NCBI RefSeq assembly: GCF_018279165.1
Contig: NZ_CP047292.1
Coordinates: 33,618-97,617 of the forward strand
Direction: 5' to 3'
Length of the DNA stretch: 64,000 nt
Source of the DNA: Falsirhodobacter algicola
GTDB taxonomy: Bacteria; Pseudomonadota; Alphaproteobacteria; Rhodobacterales; Rhodobacteraceae
Shown here piece by piece: positions 26,200 through 35,329 of this stretch (the stretch's first letter is position 1; every line of letters begins with the position of its first letter). A program made the position numbers and the translations under genes. A model generated the notes under the pieces. The model did not search any database and was not told where the DNA came from. It saw only the letters and a program-made list of their open reading frames with translations.

Positions 26200-27156
26200 A
26201 TGAACCTTGGCGCGGCGATCCCGGCGACCGACGGCGCAGCCCGCGCGCGGGGAATCGCGGCGGTGCTCGTGGCCTCGGCGCTGTGGGGCACGACCGGCAC
26301 CGTCGCGGCGCTGGCGCCCGGGGTGGCGGCGGCCACGATGGGCGCGGCGGCGATGGGCGTCGGCGGGCTGCTTCAGGCGCTGCGCGCGGCCCCGGACATG
26401 GCGCGGTCGGCCCCGCAGCTGCGCCGCCATGCCGGGATTCTGCCGCTGGCGGCGCTGGCGGTCGCGGTCTATCCCCTCGCCTTCTACAGCTCCATGCGGG
26501 CGGCGGGGGTGATCGTGGGAACGGCCGTCAGCATCGGGTCCGCCCCGCTCTTTTCCGCGCTGGTGGAGATGGTGGCCGACGGGCTGCGCCCCGGACGCCG
26601 CTGGCTGGCGGGGGCGCTGATGGGCATCGCCGGGATCACGCTGCTGACGGCGGGCGGCCATGGCACCGCCGGGGCCGGGACCGGCCATGCCGCGCTCGGC
26701 GTCGGGCTGGGGCTGGTGGCGGGGCTGACCTATGCGCTCTATTCGTGGATCGCGGGGCGCGCGATGCGGGCGGGCCTGCCGGGCGGGGCCACGATGGGCA
26801 CGATCTTCGGCGGCGGCGGGCTCTTGCTGATGCCGGTCCTGCTGCTGACGGGCGGGCCGCTGCTGGCAAGCTGGGGCAATGCGGCGGCGGGGCTGTGGAT
26901 GGCGCTCGGCCCGATGTTTCTCGGCTATGTCTGCTTCGGGCACGGCCTTGCCCGCATCCGCGCCAGCGAGGCGACGACCCTGACCCTGACCGAACCCGTC
27001 ATCGCGGCGCTGCTGGCGATGGCGGTGCTGCACGAACGTCTGAGCGGCCCGGCTTGGGTCGGTGTCGCGCTCGTGGCGGGCTGCATGCTGTGCATCGCGC
27101 TGCCGCAGCGGCGTTTGGCCGCAGGAAATGTGCGACATCCCGCGCCCCGGCCCTAG
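26200..27156 (+). CDS. EamA/DMT family transporter
   Basis: 318 residues, ten hydrophobic helices in two EamA repeats. ALWGTTGTVAAL in the first helix and GVGLGLVAGLTYALYSWIAGRA at the start of the second repeat are typical, and TEPVIAALLAMAVLHERLSGPAWVGVALVAGC is the hallmark C-terminal helix 9-10 segment. DMT members mostly export amino acids or metabolites. The ATG lies one base after the kinase stop, so the two are in one transcript; whether the kinase controls this transporter is unknown. Confidence 0.88.
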   Translation: MNLGAAIPATDGAARARGIAAVLVASALWGTTGTVAALAPGVAAATMGAAAMGVGGLLQALRAAPDMARSAPQLRRHAGILPLAALAVAVYPLAFYSSMRAAGVIVGTAVSIGSAPLFSALVEMVADGLRPGRRWLAGALMGIAGITLLTAGGHGTAGAGTGHAALGVGLGLVAGLTYALYSWIAGRAMRAGLPGGATMGTIFGGGGLLLMPVLLLTGGPLLASWGNAAAGLWMALGPMFLGYVCFGHGLARIRASEATTLTLTEPVIAALLAMAVLHERLSGPAWVGVALVAGCMLCIALPQRRLAAGNVRHPAPRP

Positions 27157-27196
27157 GTTCCGGCATCACACGCCGAAACCATCCCGGAGAAATGCT

Positions 27197-28807
27197 TTGC
27201 ACGAACTTGCCCGTCGTCTTGGTCTGAGGACCGACCCGGTCATCTTTTTCGTATCCGCCGCGCTGACGGTGGTCTTCGTCCTTGCCCTCGTGATCGCCCC
27301 CGAACCGATCGGCGCGGCCTTTGCCGCGGGCCGCGCGTGGATCGTCACCAAGCTGGGCTGGTTCTTCATCCTCGGCGTGAATGTCTGGCTCGGCTTTCTG
27401 ATCTGGGCCGCGATGAGCAAGCACGGCCATATCCGCCTTGGCCGCCGCAACACGCGCCCGGAATATACGAACCTTTCATGGTTCACGATGCTGTTCGCGG
27501 GCGGGATCGGCACGGTGCTGATGTTCTGGGGCGTGGCCGAACCGATCAGCCATTTCTCCAAACCGCCGCTGCCGGGGGTCGAACCCTTCAGCGCCGAGGC
27601 CGCCGACGACGCCATCGCCATCGCCCTTTACCATCTGGCGCTGCACACTTGGACGATCTTCGCGCTGCCGGGTCTGGCCTTTGCCTATTTCATCAACCGC
27701 TACGATCTGCCGCTGCGGGTCAGTTCGGTGTTCTATCCCCTGCTGAAGGAGGGGATCCACGGCCCGATCGGGCGCGTGATCGACATCGTTTCGGTGCTGG
27801 GCACGCTCTTTGGGGTGGCGGTGTCGCTGGGCCTCGGATCGTCGCAGATCGCAGCGGGGCTGTCGGCGCTGACCGGGGTCGATCCGGGCACCGGCACGCA
27901 GATCGGCATCCTCGTGGTGCTGACGGGGGTGGCGGTCATCTCCATCTCCGCCGGCCTCGACAAGGGGGTGAAGCTGCTGTCGAACATCAATATCGGCATG
28001 GCGGTGGGGCTGATGGTCTTCGTGCTCGTCACCGGATCGACGCTGTTCCTGCTGCGCGGCATGGTGGAAACGATGGGCATCTACCTGTCGAACCTGCCGC
28101 GCCTCGCGTTCTGGAACGACATGCTGGCCGATGTGATGCCGAACCGGCCCGACTGGGGCTGGCAGGGCAACTGGACGGTGTTCTATTGGGCATGGACGGT
28201 CACATGGTCGCCCTTCATCGGGCTGTTCGTCGCCCGCATCTCGCGCGGGCGGACGATCCGTGAATTCGTGGCGGGCGTGCTGCTCGCGCCGTCGCTGTTC
28301 ACGGTGATCTGGTTCTCGGTCTTCGGCTGGCAGGCGATGGAGCTTGATGGCATCGGCGCGGGCGCGCGCGCCCAGATGGGCGAGGCCGCGGGCCAGATCA
28401 GCGCCGCCGTCGCCGACAGCGTGCCGCTGGCGATGTTCGCCTTCTTCGAGCATTTCCCGCTGGTGAATGTGATGCAGGGGCTGGCGGTGATCGTGGTCGC
28501 GATCTTCTTCGCGACCTCGGCCGATTCCGCCTCGCTCGTGGTGGATATGCAATGCACGGGCGAAGGCCGCCCCGGCCCGGTGCGCCAGCGCGTGTTCTGG
28601 GGCATCACGCAGGGGCTGGTGGCCGCGATGCTGGTGCTCTTGGCGGGCGAAGCGGGCCTGACGGCGCTTCAGCAGGTGATCACCGTGGTGGGCCTGCCGG
28701 TCTTCTGCCTCGTGTTCATGATGATCCCCTCGTTGCTGAAGGGATTCCAGGCCGAGGATATCGACAACGTCACCGTCGGCTCCCGCCCCGATCTGGACGA
28801 TCTCTAG
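27197..28807 (+). CDS. BCCT family transporter (choline/betaine/carnitine type)
   Basis: 536 residues, 12 helices. The start is a TTG at 27197 with GGAGA 6 nt upstream; no ATG fits. Family motifs: MLFAGGIGTVLMFWGVAEPISHF (the Gly-rich helix 3 of the first repeat), the long YAWTVTWSPFIGLFVARISRGRTIREFVAGVLLAPSLF-type segment (here WAWTVTWSPFIGLF), and IFFATSADSASLVVDM. BCCT carriers take up quaternary ammonium compounds such as glycine betaine or choline with Na+ or H+. No bet genes are adjacent. Its stop overlaps the convergent ygiB-like gene by 4 nt. Confidence 0.9.
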   Translation: MHELARRLGLRTDPVIFFVSAALTVVFVLALVIAPEPIGAAFAAGRAWIVTKLGWFFILGVNVWLGFLIWAAMSKHGHIRLGRRNTRPEYTNLSWFTMLFAGGIGTVLMFWGVAEPISHFSKPPLPGVEPFSAEAADDAIAIALYHLALHTWTIFALPGLAFAYFINRYDLPLRVSSVFYPLLKEGIHGPIGRVIDIVSVLGTLFGVAVSLGLGSSQIAAGLSALTGVDPGTGTQIGILVVLTGVAVISISAGLDKGVKLLSNINIGMAVGLMVFVLVTGSTLFLLRGMVETMGIYLSNLPRLAFWNDMLADVMPNRPDWGWQGNWTVFYWAWTVTWSPFIGLFVARISRGRTIREFVAGVLLAPSLFTVIWFSVFGWQAMELDGIGAGARAQMGEAAGQISAAVADSVPLAMFAFFEHFPLVNVMQGLAVIVVAIFFATSADSASLVVDMQCTGEGRPGPVRQRVFWGITQGLVAAMLVLLAGEAGLTALQQVITVVGLPVFCLVFMMIPSLLKGFQAEDIDNVTVGSRPDLDDL

Positions 28808-29367
28808 CCCCCGAACGAGGTGCGGGCGGCACCGGAGGAACCGAAGCCGCCCCGCCGCATCACATCGGCCTGCGACATCGGCGGGCGGCCCACCGTGGCA
28901 GGGGCCTTCTGGAAGGCCGACGCGTTCATCGCGCCCCGCCCGTTGTTGGAGGCGACCGAGGTGCCGCCGGGCGTGGCGAAGCGGCCATTGGCGGTGTTCA
29001 CCAGCGGCTGGCTCATGATGCCGCGCCCGCCCAGCATCTGCCCGATCATCATCCCCGCCAGCAGCGGCATGAAGGAAAAGCCGCCGCCCGCCTCGGCCTG
29101 CTGCTCGCAATTGCCGACGCCATGCTCCTCTTCGCAGACGGCCAGCGCGTCGTAGCGGGGGGCCGTCTCCTCGTGGTCGGCCTGCGCTTGGGCAAAGGCC
29201 GCGTCGCAATCGGCGGGGGTGAAGTTCAGGCTGCCCGCCTCCGCCTCGGCCCGGCACGAGGCGAGGTCGGGGAAGGACGAGGCCTCGGTCCGGTCCTCGC
29301 GGCAGCCGGACAGGGCGAAGGCCGCGCCCATCAGCGTCAGGGCCACGGTGGCGGAACGTTTGCGCAT
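28804..29367 (-). CDS. DUF1190 lipoprotein (YgiB-like)
   Basis: 187 residues. The signal peptide ends in the lipobox LSGC, so Cys near position 21 is probably lipidated and the protein sits in the outer or inner membrane facing the periplasm. The middle part has pairs of cysteines (SCRAEAE, DCDAAFAQAQ, VCEEEHGVGNCE) and FSFMPLLAGMMIGQMLGG, matching DUF1190/YgiB. The C-terminus is low complexity (Gly, Arg, Ala). It precedes a ygiC-like ligase gene, the same pair order as E. coli ygiB-ygiC. AAGGAAG supports the start. Function unknown. Confidence 0.8.
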   Translation of the reverse strand: MRKRSATVALTLMGAAFALSGCREDRTEASSFPDLASCRAEAEAGSLNFTPADCDAAFAQAQADHEETAPRYDALAVCEEEHGVGNCEQQAEAGGGFSFMPLLAGMMIGQMLGGRGIMSQPLVNTANGRFATPGGTSVASNNGRGAMNASAFQKAPATVGRPPMSQADVMRRGGFGSSGAARTSFGG

Positions 29368-29392
29368 GAAGGTCTTCCTTGTCAGGGCGATG

Positions 29393-30601
29393 TCAGGGTG
29401 CGATGAAATGAGGCTTGAAGCGCGACAGATCCTGTGTGATCCGGGCGCGATCCTCGCGGATGCCCAAGGCGACGCACTCCTCCCCCACGATCCATGCCCC
29501 CAGCACCGGGCGGAATCCGTCGAAGACCGGAAGCGGCGCATAGGCCTGCACGATCTTCGCCCCCTGATCATAGGCGCGATCATGGGCGGTTTCCAGCGGC
29601 CGCCCGCCTTCGATGATGTCGACAGAGGCGCCTTCGCGCGAAAAGAACGGTTTGACCACATGGGTGCGCAGCGCATCGCGCGACCGATCGAGCAGCGCCG
29701 AGCCGCCCGTCCCATCCCGCAGCGCGCCCGCCACATCATCAAGGAAGAAGGCCGGCAGAAGGTTCGGATGGCCCTCGAACATCTCCCACAGCACGGGCAG
29801 GATCGCCTTGTTCGACACCAGCGCCTTCCAGGCCGGTTCGATCATCCGGCAGCCCGAGGGGACGATGGCGGCCCCGAATTCGTCCGCGAAGATGTCCTCC
29901 CACGGATAGAGCTTGAAGAGCGTGCCGATCACCCGATCCTCGGCATCGGTGAACTGCCCCTCGGCGGACAGGCCGATTTGGCCGAGGTCGGTGTAATGCG
30001 CGCCCATCCCGCCCTCGCGCGCGGCCCAAGCCAGCGCCTCCACGGTGGCGTAATCCTCGGCATGGCCGGCGGCGGCGGCGAAATGGATGTCGTGATCGGG
30101 CGGGAACATCGCGGCGAAGCGTTCGGCCAGCGCCTCGTGCAGGCGGTTGAACTGATCCGCCCCCGCCGGCAACGCACCGGCCGCGATCTGATCCTCCAGC
30201 CACTGCCACTGGAAGGCCGCCGTTTCATAGAGCGAGGTCGGCGTGTCGGCATTGTATTCCAGGAGTTTCGCATCCCCCCCGTCATAGGCGAGGTCCATGC
30301 GGCCATAGAGCTCGCCCTCCTGCCGCTGCCAGCTCGTGGCCACCAGATCGCGGAAACCGGGCGGGATGCCCATCCGGTCCATCAATTCCTCCGAGGCGAC
30401 GATCCGTTCCACCGCCGCGCGGCACATGCCATGCAGCTCGCTCGACGGGTCTTCGATCCGGGTCTCCACCTCCTCCAGCGTGAAGGCATAGGCGGAGGTT
30501 TCGTCCCAATAGGGCTCGCCCCCCATCTCGAGGAAGGAAAAGCCCGCCTCTTCGGCCTTGGCGTGCAAATCCGCCCGTTCGGGAAGCGCGATCTTGTGCA
30601 T
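29393..30601 (-). CDS. Glutathionylspermidine synthase-like ATP-grasp ligase (YgiC-like)
   Basis: 402 residues. Member of the GSP_synth family (PreAtp-grasp plus ATP-grasp), related to the synthetase half of GspSA. It shares YWDETSAYAFTLEEVE at the N-terminus, the conserved GRMDLAYDGGDAKLLEYNADTPTSLYETAAFQWQW (metal- and nucleotide-binding acidic residues), LFKLYPWEDIFADEFG, and VVKPFFSREGASVDI with the ATP-binding Lys. It probably joins an amine to a peptide carboxylate at the cost of ATP; the true product of YgiC proteins is not known. Start at 30601 with AAGGGG 7 nt upstream. The ygiB-like gene follows 25 nt downstream in the same transcript. Confidence 0.88.
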   Translation of the reverse strand: MHKIALPERADLHAKAEEAGFSFLEMGGEPYWDETSAYAFTLEEVETRIEDPSSELHGMCRAAVERIVASEELMDRMGIPPGFRDLVATSWQRQEGELYGRMDLAYDGGDAKLLEYNADTPTSLYETAAFQWQWLEDQIAAGALPAGADQFNRLHEALAERFAAMFPPDHDIHFAAAAGHAEDYATVEALAWAAREGGMGAHYTDLGQIGLSAEGQFTDAEDRVIGTLFKLYPWEDIFADEFGAAIVPSGCRMIEPAWKALVSNKAILPVLWEMFEGHPNLLPAFFLDDVAGALRDGTGGSALLDRSRDALRTHVVKPFFSREGASVDIIEGGRPLETAHDRAYDQGAKIVQAYAPLPVFDGFRPVLGAWIVGEECVALGIREDRARITQDLSRFKPHFIAP

Positions 30602-30750
30602 ATATGGCCCCTTCGGCACTGGTCGGGCGCACCCTATGCCGCAGGGCCGGGCGGGGGCAATCGGACAGTTCCGCGCGGGGCGGGAATATGCGGCCGGAAC
30701 CCGCCGTCCCCCCGCCCGTTGGCCCCCGAAGACGAAAGGACCCCTGCCCC

Positions 30751-31851
30751 ATGAGCCGATTTGCCGAGACGCTGCGCGAGGAATGGATGCTGCTGCCCGC
30801 GCTGCTGGCGGGGGTGGCGGCCTTTTCCGCCGAAGAGGCGCTCTTGGGCGCGGGGGCATTCGCCGCGCTTGCGGCCGCCGCCGTGATGATCGGCGCGATC
30901 ATCGCCGTCTCGGTCCGCGTGGCTCACCATGCCGAGGTGCTGGCCGCCAAGGTCGGCGATCCCTACGGCACGATGATCCTCACCATCTCGGCGGTGGTGG
31001 TGGAGGTGCTGATCCTCGTGATCCTGATGTTCGGCTCCGGCTCGCCCACCCTTGCGCGCGATACGATCTTTTCGGCGGTGATGCTGGACATCAACGGCAT
31101 CCTAGGGCTGGCCGCGCTCCTTGGCGGATGGAAGTTCGGCGAGCAGGCCTATAACGACGATTCCGGCAAGACCTATGGCGCGATGATCCTGACGGCGGTC
31201 AGCATCGCGATGGTCGTGCCCGAATTCGTGCCGCGCGACCGCTGGCAGGCCTATTCCGTCTTCACCATCCTTGCGATGATCACCCTCTATTGGGTGTTCC
31301 TGCGCAATCAGATCGGCCAGCACAGCTACTTCTTCAACTACAGCTATCCCGACAAGAAGCGCCACGCCCATCGGCGGCTGGAGGAGGAGCCGATGGCCCC
31401 CTCCGTCATCCTGCTGGTCGTCGGCATCGTGCTGATCGGCGGGCTGGCCGAGGTGATGTCGGCCTTCCTGACCGACGGGCTGGAGGCGGTGGGCGCGCCG
31501 CTGGCGCTGGCGGCGCTGATCGTGGCGACCATGTCCGCCGCCCCCGAGATCCTGACCGCGCTGCGCGCCGCACTGGCCAACCGGATGCAGGTCGTCATCA
31601 ACATCGCGCTCGGGGCCTCGCTCTCCACGGTGATCCTGACCGTGCCGGTGATCGAGGCGATCTCGCTCTTCACCGGGCAGCCGATCGTGATGGCGATGAC
31701 GCCGGTGCAGACGATGCTGATGTTCGTCACGCTCGTCGTCGCCGCCATCAACCTCAACGACGGAGAGACGAACGCGATCGAGGGGATGACCCATTTCGTC
31801 CTGTTCGCGACCTTCCTCGCGCTGTCCTTCCTCGGCATCGCGGCGGGCTGA
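30751..31851 (+). CDS. chaA: Calcium/proton (or Na+/K+) antiporter, CaCA family
   Basis: 366 residues, about 11 helices. Two alpha-repeats are visible: SVRVAHHAEVLAAKVGDPYGTMILTISAVVVEVLILV and ALAALIVATMSAAPEILTALRAALANRMQVVINIALGASLSTVILT. Each has the acidic residue (Glu in VVEV and PEIL) that binds the cation in CAX/ChaA exchangers. A cytoplasmic loop with NYSYPDKKRHAHRRLEEEP separates the halves. Divergent from the ygiC-like gene across a 149-nt gap in which no special site was seen. Confidence 0.9.
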   Translation: MSRFAETLREEWMLLPALLAGVAAFSAEEALLGAGAFAALAAAAVMIGAIIAVSVRVAHHAEVLAAKVGDPYGTMILTISAVVVEVLILVILMFGSGSPTLARDTIFSAVMLDINGILGLAALLGGWKFGEQAYNDDSGKTYGAMILTAVSIAMVVPEFVPRDRWQAYSVFTILAMITLYWVFLRNQIGQHSYFFNYSYPDKKRHAHRRLEEEPMAPSVILLVVGIVLIGGLAEVMSAFLTDGLEAVGAPLALAALIVATMSAAPEILTALRAALANRMQVVINIALGASLSTVILTVPVIEAISLFTGQPIVMAMTPVQTMLMFVTLVVAAINLNDGETNAIEGMTHFVLFATFLALSFLGIAAG

Positions 31852-31914
31852 GGGGCGGGAACAACCCGGCCCGCCGAAGGTTGTGTGCCTAGGATCCAGA
31901 GGAGGGAGATCACC

Positions 31915-32097
31915 ATGGACCGCGAACAGGACATCCGCGACCGCGCGCACGCCATCTGGGAAAGCGAAGGCCGCCCCGAGGGCCAGCACGAGGCCCATTG
32001 GCGCCGCGCCAGCGCCGAGATCGACGAAGGCGCCCCCGAACCCGGCCAGACCGAGACGATGGACGAATCTGGCGCGCCCGTCGGCATCAAGGGCTGA
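31915..32097 (+). CDS. Small DUF2934 protein
   Basis: 60 residues. IRDRAHAIWESEGRPEGQHEAHWRRA matches the DUF2934 core (R-A-x-x-I-W-E-x-E-G-R-P-x-G-x-x-x-x-H-W), a short helical family of unknown function common in alphaproteobacteria. A strong GGAGGGA 6 nt upstream fixes the ATG at 31915. Highly charged, cytosolic. Confidence 0.85.
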   Translation: MDREQDIRDRAHAIWESEGRPEGQHEAHWRRASAEIDEGAPEPGQTETMDESGAPVGIKG

Positions 32098-32151
32098 AAC
32101 GGGGGGCGATAGGGGCTTTTCCCCGCCCCGCTTCCGGGGCAGGATCGCGCC

Positions 32152-32901
32152 ATGCACGCCGCCGCCCGATCCCCCCGCCCTGCCCCGCCCCTGTTCCTGC
32201 CCGTCGGCGATCAGGCGCTGTCCGTCCAACTCTCGGACCGGATCGATCCGGATGCCAATGCCCGCGTGATCGCGCTGGCAGCGGATCTGAAGGCCGATCC
32301 CTGCCCGGGCATCGTGGAAACCGTGCCCACCTACCGCGCGCTCTTGGTGCGCTACGATCCCACCGTGATCCGCGGCGCGGCGCTGGAGGAGATTCTGGCC
32401 GAGCGTTTGCGGCGCCCCGCCCCGGAGGCCGCCGAAGGCCGCCTGTGGCGCGTGCCCGTCCATTACGGCGGGCCCGCCGCCCTCGATCTCGAGGCGCTGG
32501 CCGAGATGAAGGGGATGGACCCCGCCGCCCTTGCCGCCCTGCATGCCGCGCCCGAATACCGCGTGGCGATGATCGGCTTCGCGCCGGGCTTTGCCTATCT
32601 CGACGGGCTGGATGCGCGGCTGCACGCGCCGCGCCTGCCGGTGCCGCGCCAAAGCGTGCCCGCCGGGGCCATCGGCATCGGGGGGCAGCAAGCCAGCGTC
32701 AATTCCGTCGCCAGCCCGTCGGGATGGCGCTATATCGGCGCGACCCCGATGCGCCTGTTCGACCCGGACCGCGATCCCGCCGTACTCCTGACCGCCGGGG
32801 ACCGCATCCGGTTCGAGCCGGTGGATTTTGCCATGTTCCTGCGCCTCGGCGCGCGGGCCGAGGCTGGAAGCCCCCTCATCACCCCCGAGGTGGAAGCATG
32901 A
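32152..32901 (+). CDS. pxpB: 5-oxoprolinase subunit B (carboxyltransferase CT_C_D domain)
   Basis: 249 residues. FLPVGDQALSVQLSDRIDPDANARV at the N-terminus, and MIGFAPGFAYLDGLDARLHAPRLPVPRQSVPAGAIGIGGQQASV in the middle, are the CT_C_D (KipI) signatures. With PxpA and PxpC it forms the ATP-dependent prokaryotic 5-oxoprolinase that opens pyroglutamate to glutamate. Its stop overlaps the pxpC start (ATGA at 32898-32901). pxpA lies about 6.6 kb downstream rather than next to it. Confidence 0.92.
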   Translation: MHAAARSPRPAPPLFLPVGDQALSVQLSDRIDPDANARVIALAADLKADPCPGIVETVPTYRALLVRYDPTVIRGAALEEILAERLRRPAPEAAEGRLWRVPVHYGGPAALDLEALAEMKGMDPAALAALHAAPEYRVAMIGFAPGFAYLDGLDARLHAPRLPVPRQSVPAGAIGIGGQQASVNSVASPSGWRYIGATPMRLFDPDRDPAVLLTAGDRIRFEPVDFAMFLRLGARAEAGSPLITPEVEA

Positions 32902-33833
32902 TCGAGATCCTCCGCCCCGCCCCGCTGATGACCGTGCAAGACCGGGGCCGCATCGGCTTGCGCCATGCCGGGGTGTCCCCCTCCGGCCCGATGGACGCGC
33001 CCGCGCTGGCGCTGGCCAATGCGCTGGTGGGCAACGATCCGGGCGCGGCGGGGGTCGAATTCGCGATCGGCGGCGCGGTGCTTCAGGCCCATGCCGCCTG
33101 CCGCATCGCGGTGACGGGCGGCACCTTCCCTCTGCGCATCGGCGGGGAGGCGCGCGCCCCGAACCAGTCGCACCGCGTCATGGCCGGTCAGCGGATCGAG
33201 ATCGGGATCGGCGGCGATGCCGCATGGGGCTATCTTGGTGTTTCGGGCGGGGTGGACGCGCCGGTGGTGATGGGCGCGCGCGCCATGCATCTGCGCAGCG
33301 GCCTCGGCGCGCCGCTGGCGGCGGGCGACGAATTGCCCCTCGGCCCGCAGGTGCCGGGGCGCACGCTGGCCCCGTTCCGCCCCTTGCCCGGGCGCGGCGA
33401 GGGGCCGATCCGCGTCGTCCTCGGTCCGCAGGCGGACAGCTTTTCTGCCGAGGTCATCGCGCACTTTCTGAGCCAGCCCTTCACCGTCAGCCATGAACGC
33501 GACCGAATGGCGATGCTGCTCGATGGGCCGTCCCTTCCGGCGGCCAAGGGGCATGACATCGTGTCCGACGGGACGGTGGCGGGATCGGTGCAGGTGCCCG
33601 GTTCGGGGCGCCCGCTGGTGCTGATGGCCGAGGGGCAGACGACGGGCGGCTATCCCAAGATCGCGACGGTGATCGGGGCGGACCTGCCGCGCCTTGCCCA
33701 AGTGCCGACGGGCCGCGCCGTGCGCTTTCACGCCGTCCCCCGCGCCATGGCCGAGGCGCTGTGGGTCGCCCATCTGGACGCGCTGGCCCGCACGCTCCAC
33801 CCGCTGAAGGTGACGATCGCGCGGCGCGGCTGA
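32898..33833 (+). CDS. pxpC: 5-oxoprolinase subunit C (CT_A_B domain)
   Basis: 311 residues. The KipA/PxpC fold is shown by the N-terminal LMTVQDRGRIGLRHAGVSPSGPMD, then GVEFAIGG, AWGYLGVSGGVDAPVVMG, and the C-terminal GQTTGGYPKIATVIGADLPRLAQ. It works with PxpB as the second component of 5-oxoprolinase; the older annotation biotin-dependent carboxyltransferase refers to the same fold. Translationally coupled to pxpB and followed by a TTT transporter set. Confidence 0.92.
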   Translation: MIEILRPAPLMTVQDRGRIGLRHAGVSPSGPMDAPALALANALVGNDPGAAGVEFAIGGAVLQAHAACRIAVTGGTFPLRIGGEARAPNQSHRVMAGQRIEIGIGGDAAWGYLGVSGGVDAPVVMGARAMHLRSGLGAPLAAGDELPLGPQVPGRTLAPFRPLPGRGEGPIRVVLGPQADSFSAEVIAHFLSQPFTVSHERDRMAMLLDGPSLPAAKGHDIVSDGTVAGSVQVPGSGRPLVLMAEGQTTGGYPKIATVIGADLPRLAQVPTGRAVRFHAVPRAMAEALWVAHLDALARTLHPLKVTIARRG

Positions 33834-33911
33834 CCCCGAAATGCCCCCCCGGCATTGACGCCCCGGCCCATTTCCCGGAACAAGGGGCACATATTCGGGA
33901 GGGAACCGTCC

Positions 33912-34871
33912 ATGACCACGCATCTTCGCCCCGTCGCCCTTGCCGCCCTTGCGGCACTCGCGACGCCCGCCGCCGCACAGGATTGGCCGACCGAGCCTGT
34001 GCACATCTTCGTCGGCTTCCCGGCGGGATCTTCGCCCGATACCATCGCGCGGATCGTGGCCGAACCGCTGGCCGCCGCCCTTGGTCAGCCGGTCGTGGTG
34101 GAAAACCGGCCCGGCGCGGGCGGCGTGATCGGCGTGCAGCAGATGCTGGCACATGACGACGGCTATTCCTTCGGCATCACCATCAACGGCCCGCTGACCA
34201 CGGCGCAGCGGCTGATCCCCGATCTCGGCTACGATCCGCAGACGGACATCGCGCCCATCTCGCTGATCGCAACCAGCCCGCTGGCGCTGACCGTTTCGGC
34301 CGACTTCCCGGCCAAGGACGTGGCCGAATTCGTTGCCGCCGCCAAGGCCGATCCCGGCGCGATCAGCTATGGCTCGGTCGGGCAAGGTTCAGGCGCGCAT
34401 CTGACGGCGGAACTCTTCGCCGCCGAGGCCGGGGTGGAGCTGTTCCACATCCCCTTCCAAAGCTATGCCGAAGTCACCGCCTCCATCCTCGCCGGAGAGA
34501 TCGATGCAGGCTTCATGGCCCCCTCGGCCGCGCTGCCGCAGGTGCAGGCGGGCACGATGCGGATGCTGGGCGTCACCTCCACCCAGCCCTTCGCGCAGAC
34601 GCCCGATGTGCCGGTGCTGGCCGGGACCGCTGGCCTGCCCGAGGATTTCCGGGCCGAGCTGTGGAACGCCATCATCGCCCCTGCCGGCACCGATCCCGCC
34701 ATCGTGGAGCGTCTGAACCACGAGGTCGGCACCATCCTCGCCGATCCGGCCGTGCAGGACCGTCTGCTGGCGATCGGCTGGCAGGTCGCCCCCGGCACGC
34801 CCGAAGACCTGTCGGACCGCATCGAAAGCGACATCGCGCTTTGGGGCGCCGTCATCGACCGGATGGAGTGA
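33912..34871 (+). CDS. Tripartite tricarboxylate transporter (TTT) substrate-binding protein TctC
   Basis: 319 residues. A signal peptide (HLRPVALAALAALATPAAA) precedes the Bug/TctC fold. PVHIFVGFPAGSSPDTIARIVAEPLAAALGQPVVVENRPGAGGVIG is the diagnostic N-lobe, and SVGQGSGAHLTAELFAAEAGVELFHIPFQSYAE the second motif. TctC captures a carboxylate in the periplasm for TctAB. The position after pxpBC suggests 5-oxoproline as substrate, which is inference. GGGAGGGA precedes the ATG. Confidence 0.92.
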   Translation: MTTHLRPVALAALAALATPAAAQDWPTEPVHIFVGFPAGSSPDTIARIVAEPLAAALGQPVVVENRPGAGGVIGVQQMLAHDDGYSFGITINGPLTTAQRLIPDLGYDPQTDIAPISLIATSPLALTVSADFPAKDVAEFVAAAKADPGAISYGSVGQGSGAHLTAELFAAEAGVELFHIPFQSYAEVTASILAGEIDAGFMAPSAALPQVQAGTMRMLGVTSTQPFAQTPDVPVLAGTAGLPEDFRAELWNAIIAPAGTDPAIVERLNHEVGTILADPAVQDRLLAIGWQVAPGTPEDLSDRIESDIALWGAVIDRME

Positions 34872-34878
34872 GCGGGAC

Positions 34879-35328
34879 GTGACGCAGCGGGACTGGAGCG
34901 ATGCCGCATGGGGGGCGGGGCTGGCGCTTGCGGGCGCCGCCGTCGCCGCCCATGCCGCCGCGCATTACGACATCGGAAGCCTGCGCCGCATGGGGCCGGG
35001 CTTCTTTCCGGTGGTGCTGGGGGTGGCGCTGGTGGCGCTCGGGGCGCTGATCGCGCTGCCGGCGCTGCGCCGCGCGGGCGAACGCCGCCCCTTCGCATGG
35101 CGCGAGGCATTGGCCGTCACCGCCGCGCTGCTGGTCTTTGCGCTGCTCATGGAACGCGCGGGGCTGATCGTGGCCACGGCCCTGTCGGCCCTGATCGCCA
35201 GCAGCGTCGCCCCCCGCCCCGGCCTTGTCTGGCGCGGGGTTCTGGCGGCCATCATCGCCTTCGTGACATGGGCGATCTTCAGTCTGGCCCTCGGCCTTTC
35301 GATCCCCGTATGGCCGTGGAGCCCCTGA
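34879..35328 (+). CDS. TTT transporter small membrane subunit TctB
   Basis: 149 residues, four hydrophobic helices, starting at GTG 34879. The pattern RRMGPGFFPVVLGVALVALG is typical of TctB after the first periplasmic segment. TctB is the small membrane partner of TctA. Begins 7 nt after tctC and ends one base before tctA. Confidence 0.88.
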   Translation: MTQRDWSDAAWGAGLALAGAAVAAHAAAHYDIGSLRRMGPGFFPVVLGVALVALGALIALPALRRAGERRPFAWREALAVTAALLVFALLMERAGLIVATALSALIASSVAPRPGLVWRGVLAAIIAFVTWAIFSLALGLSIPVWPWSP

Positions 35329-35329
35329 G

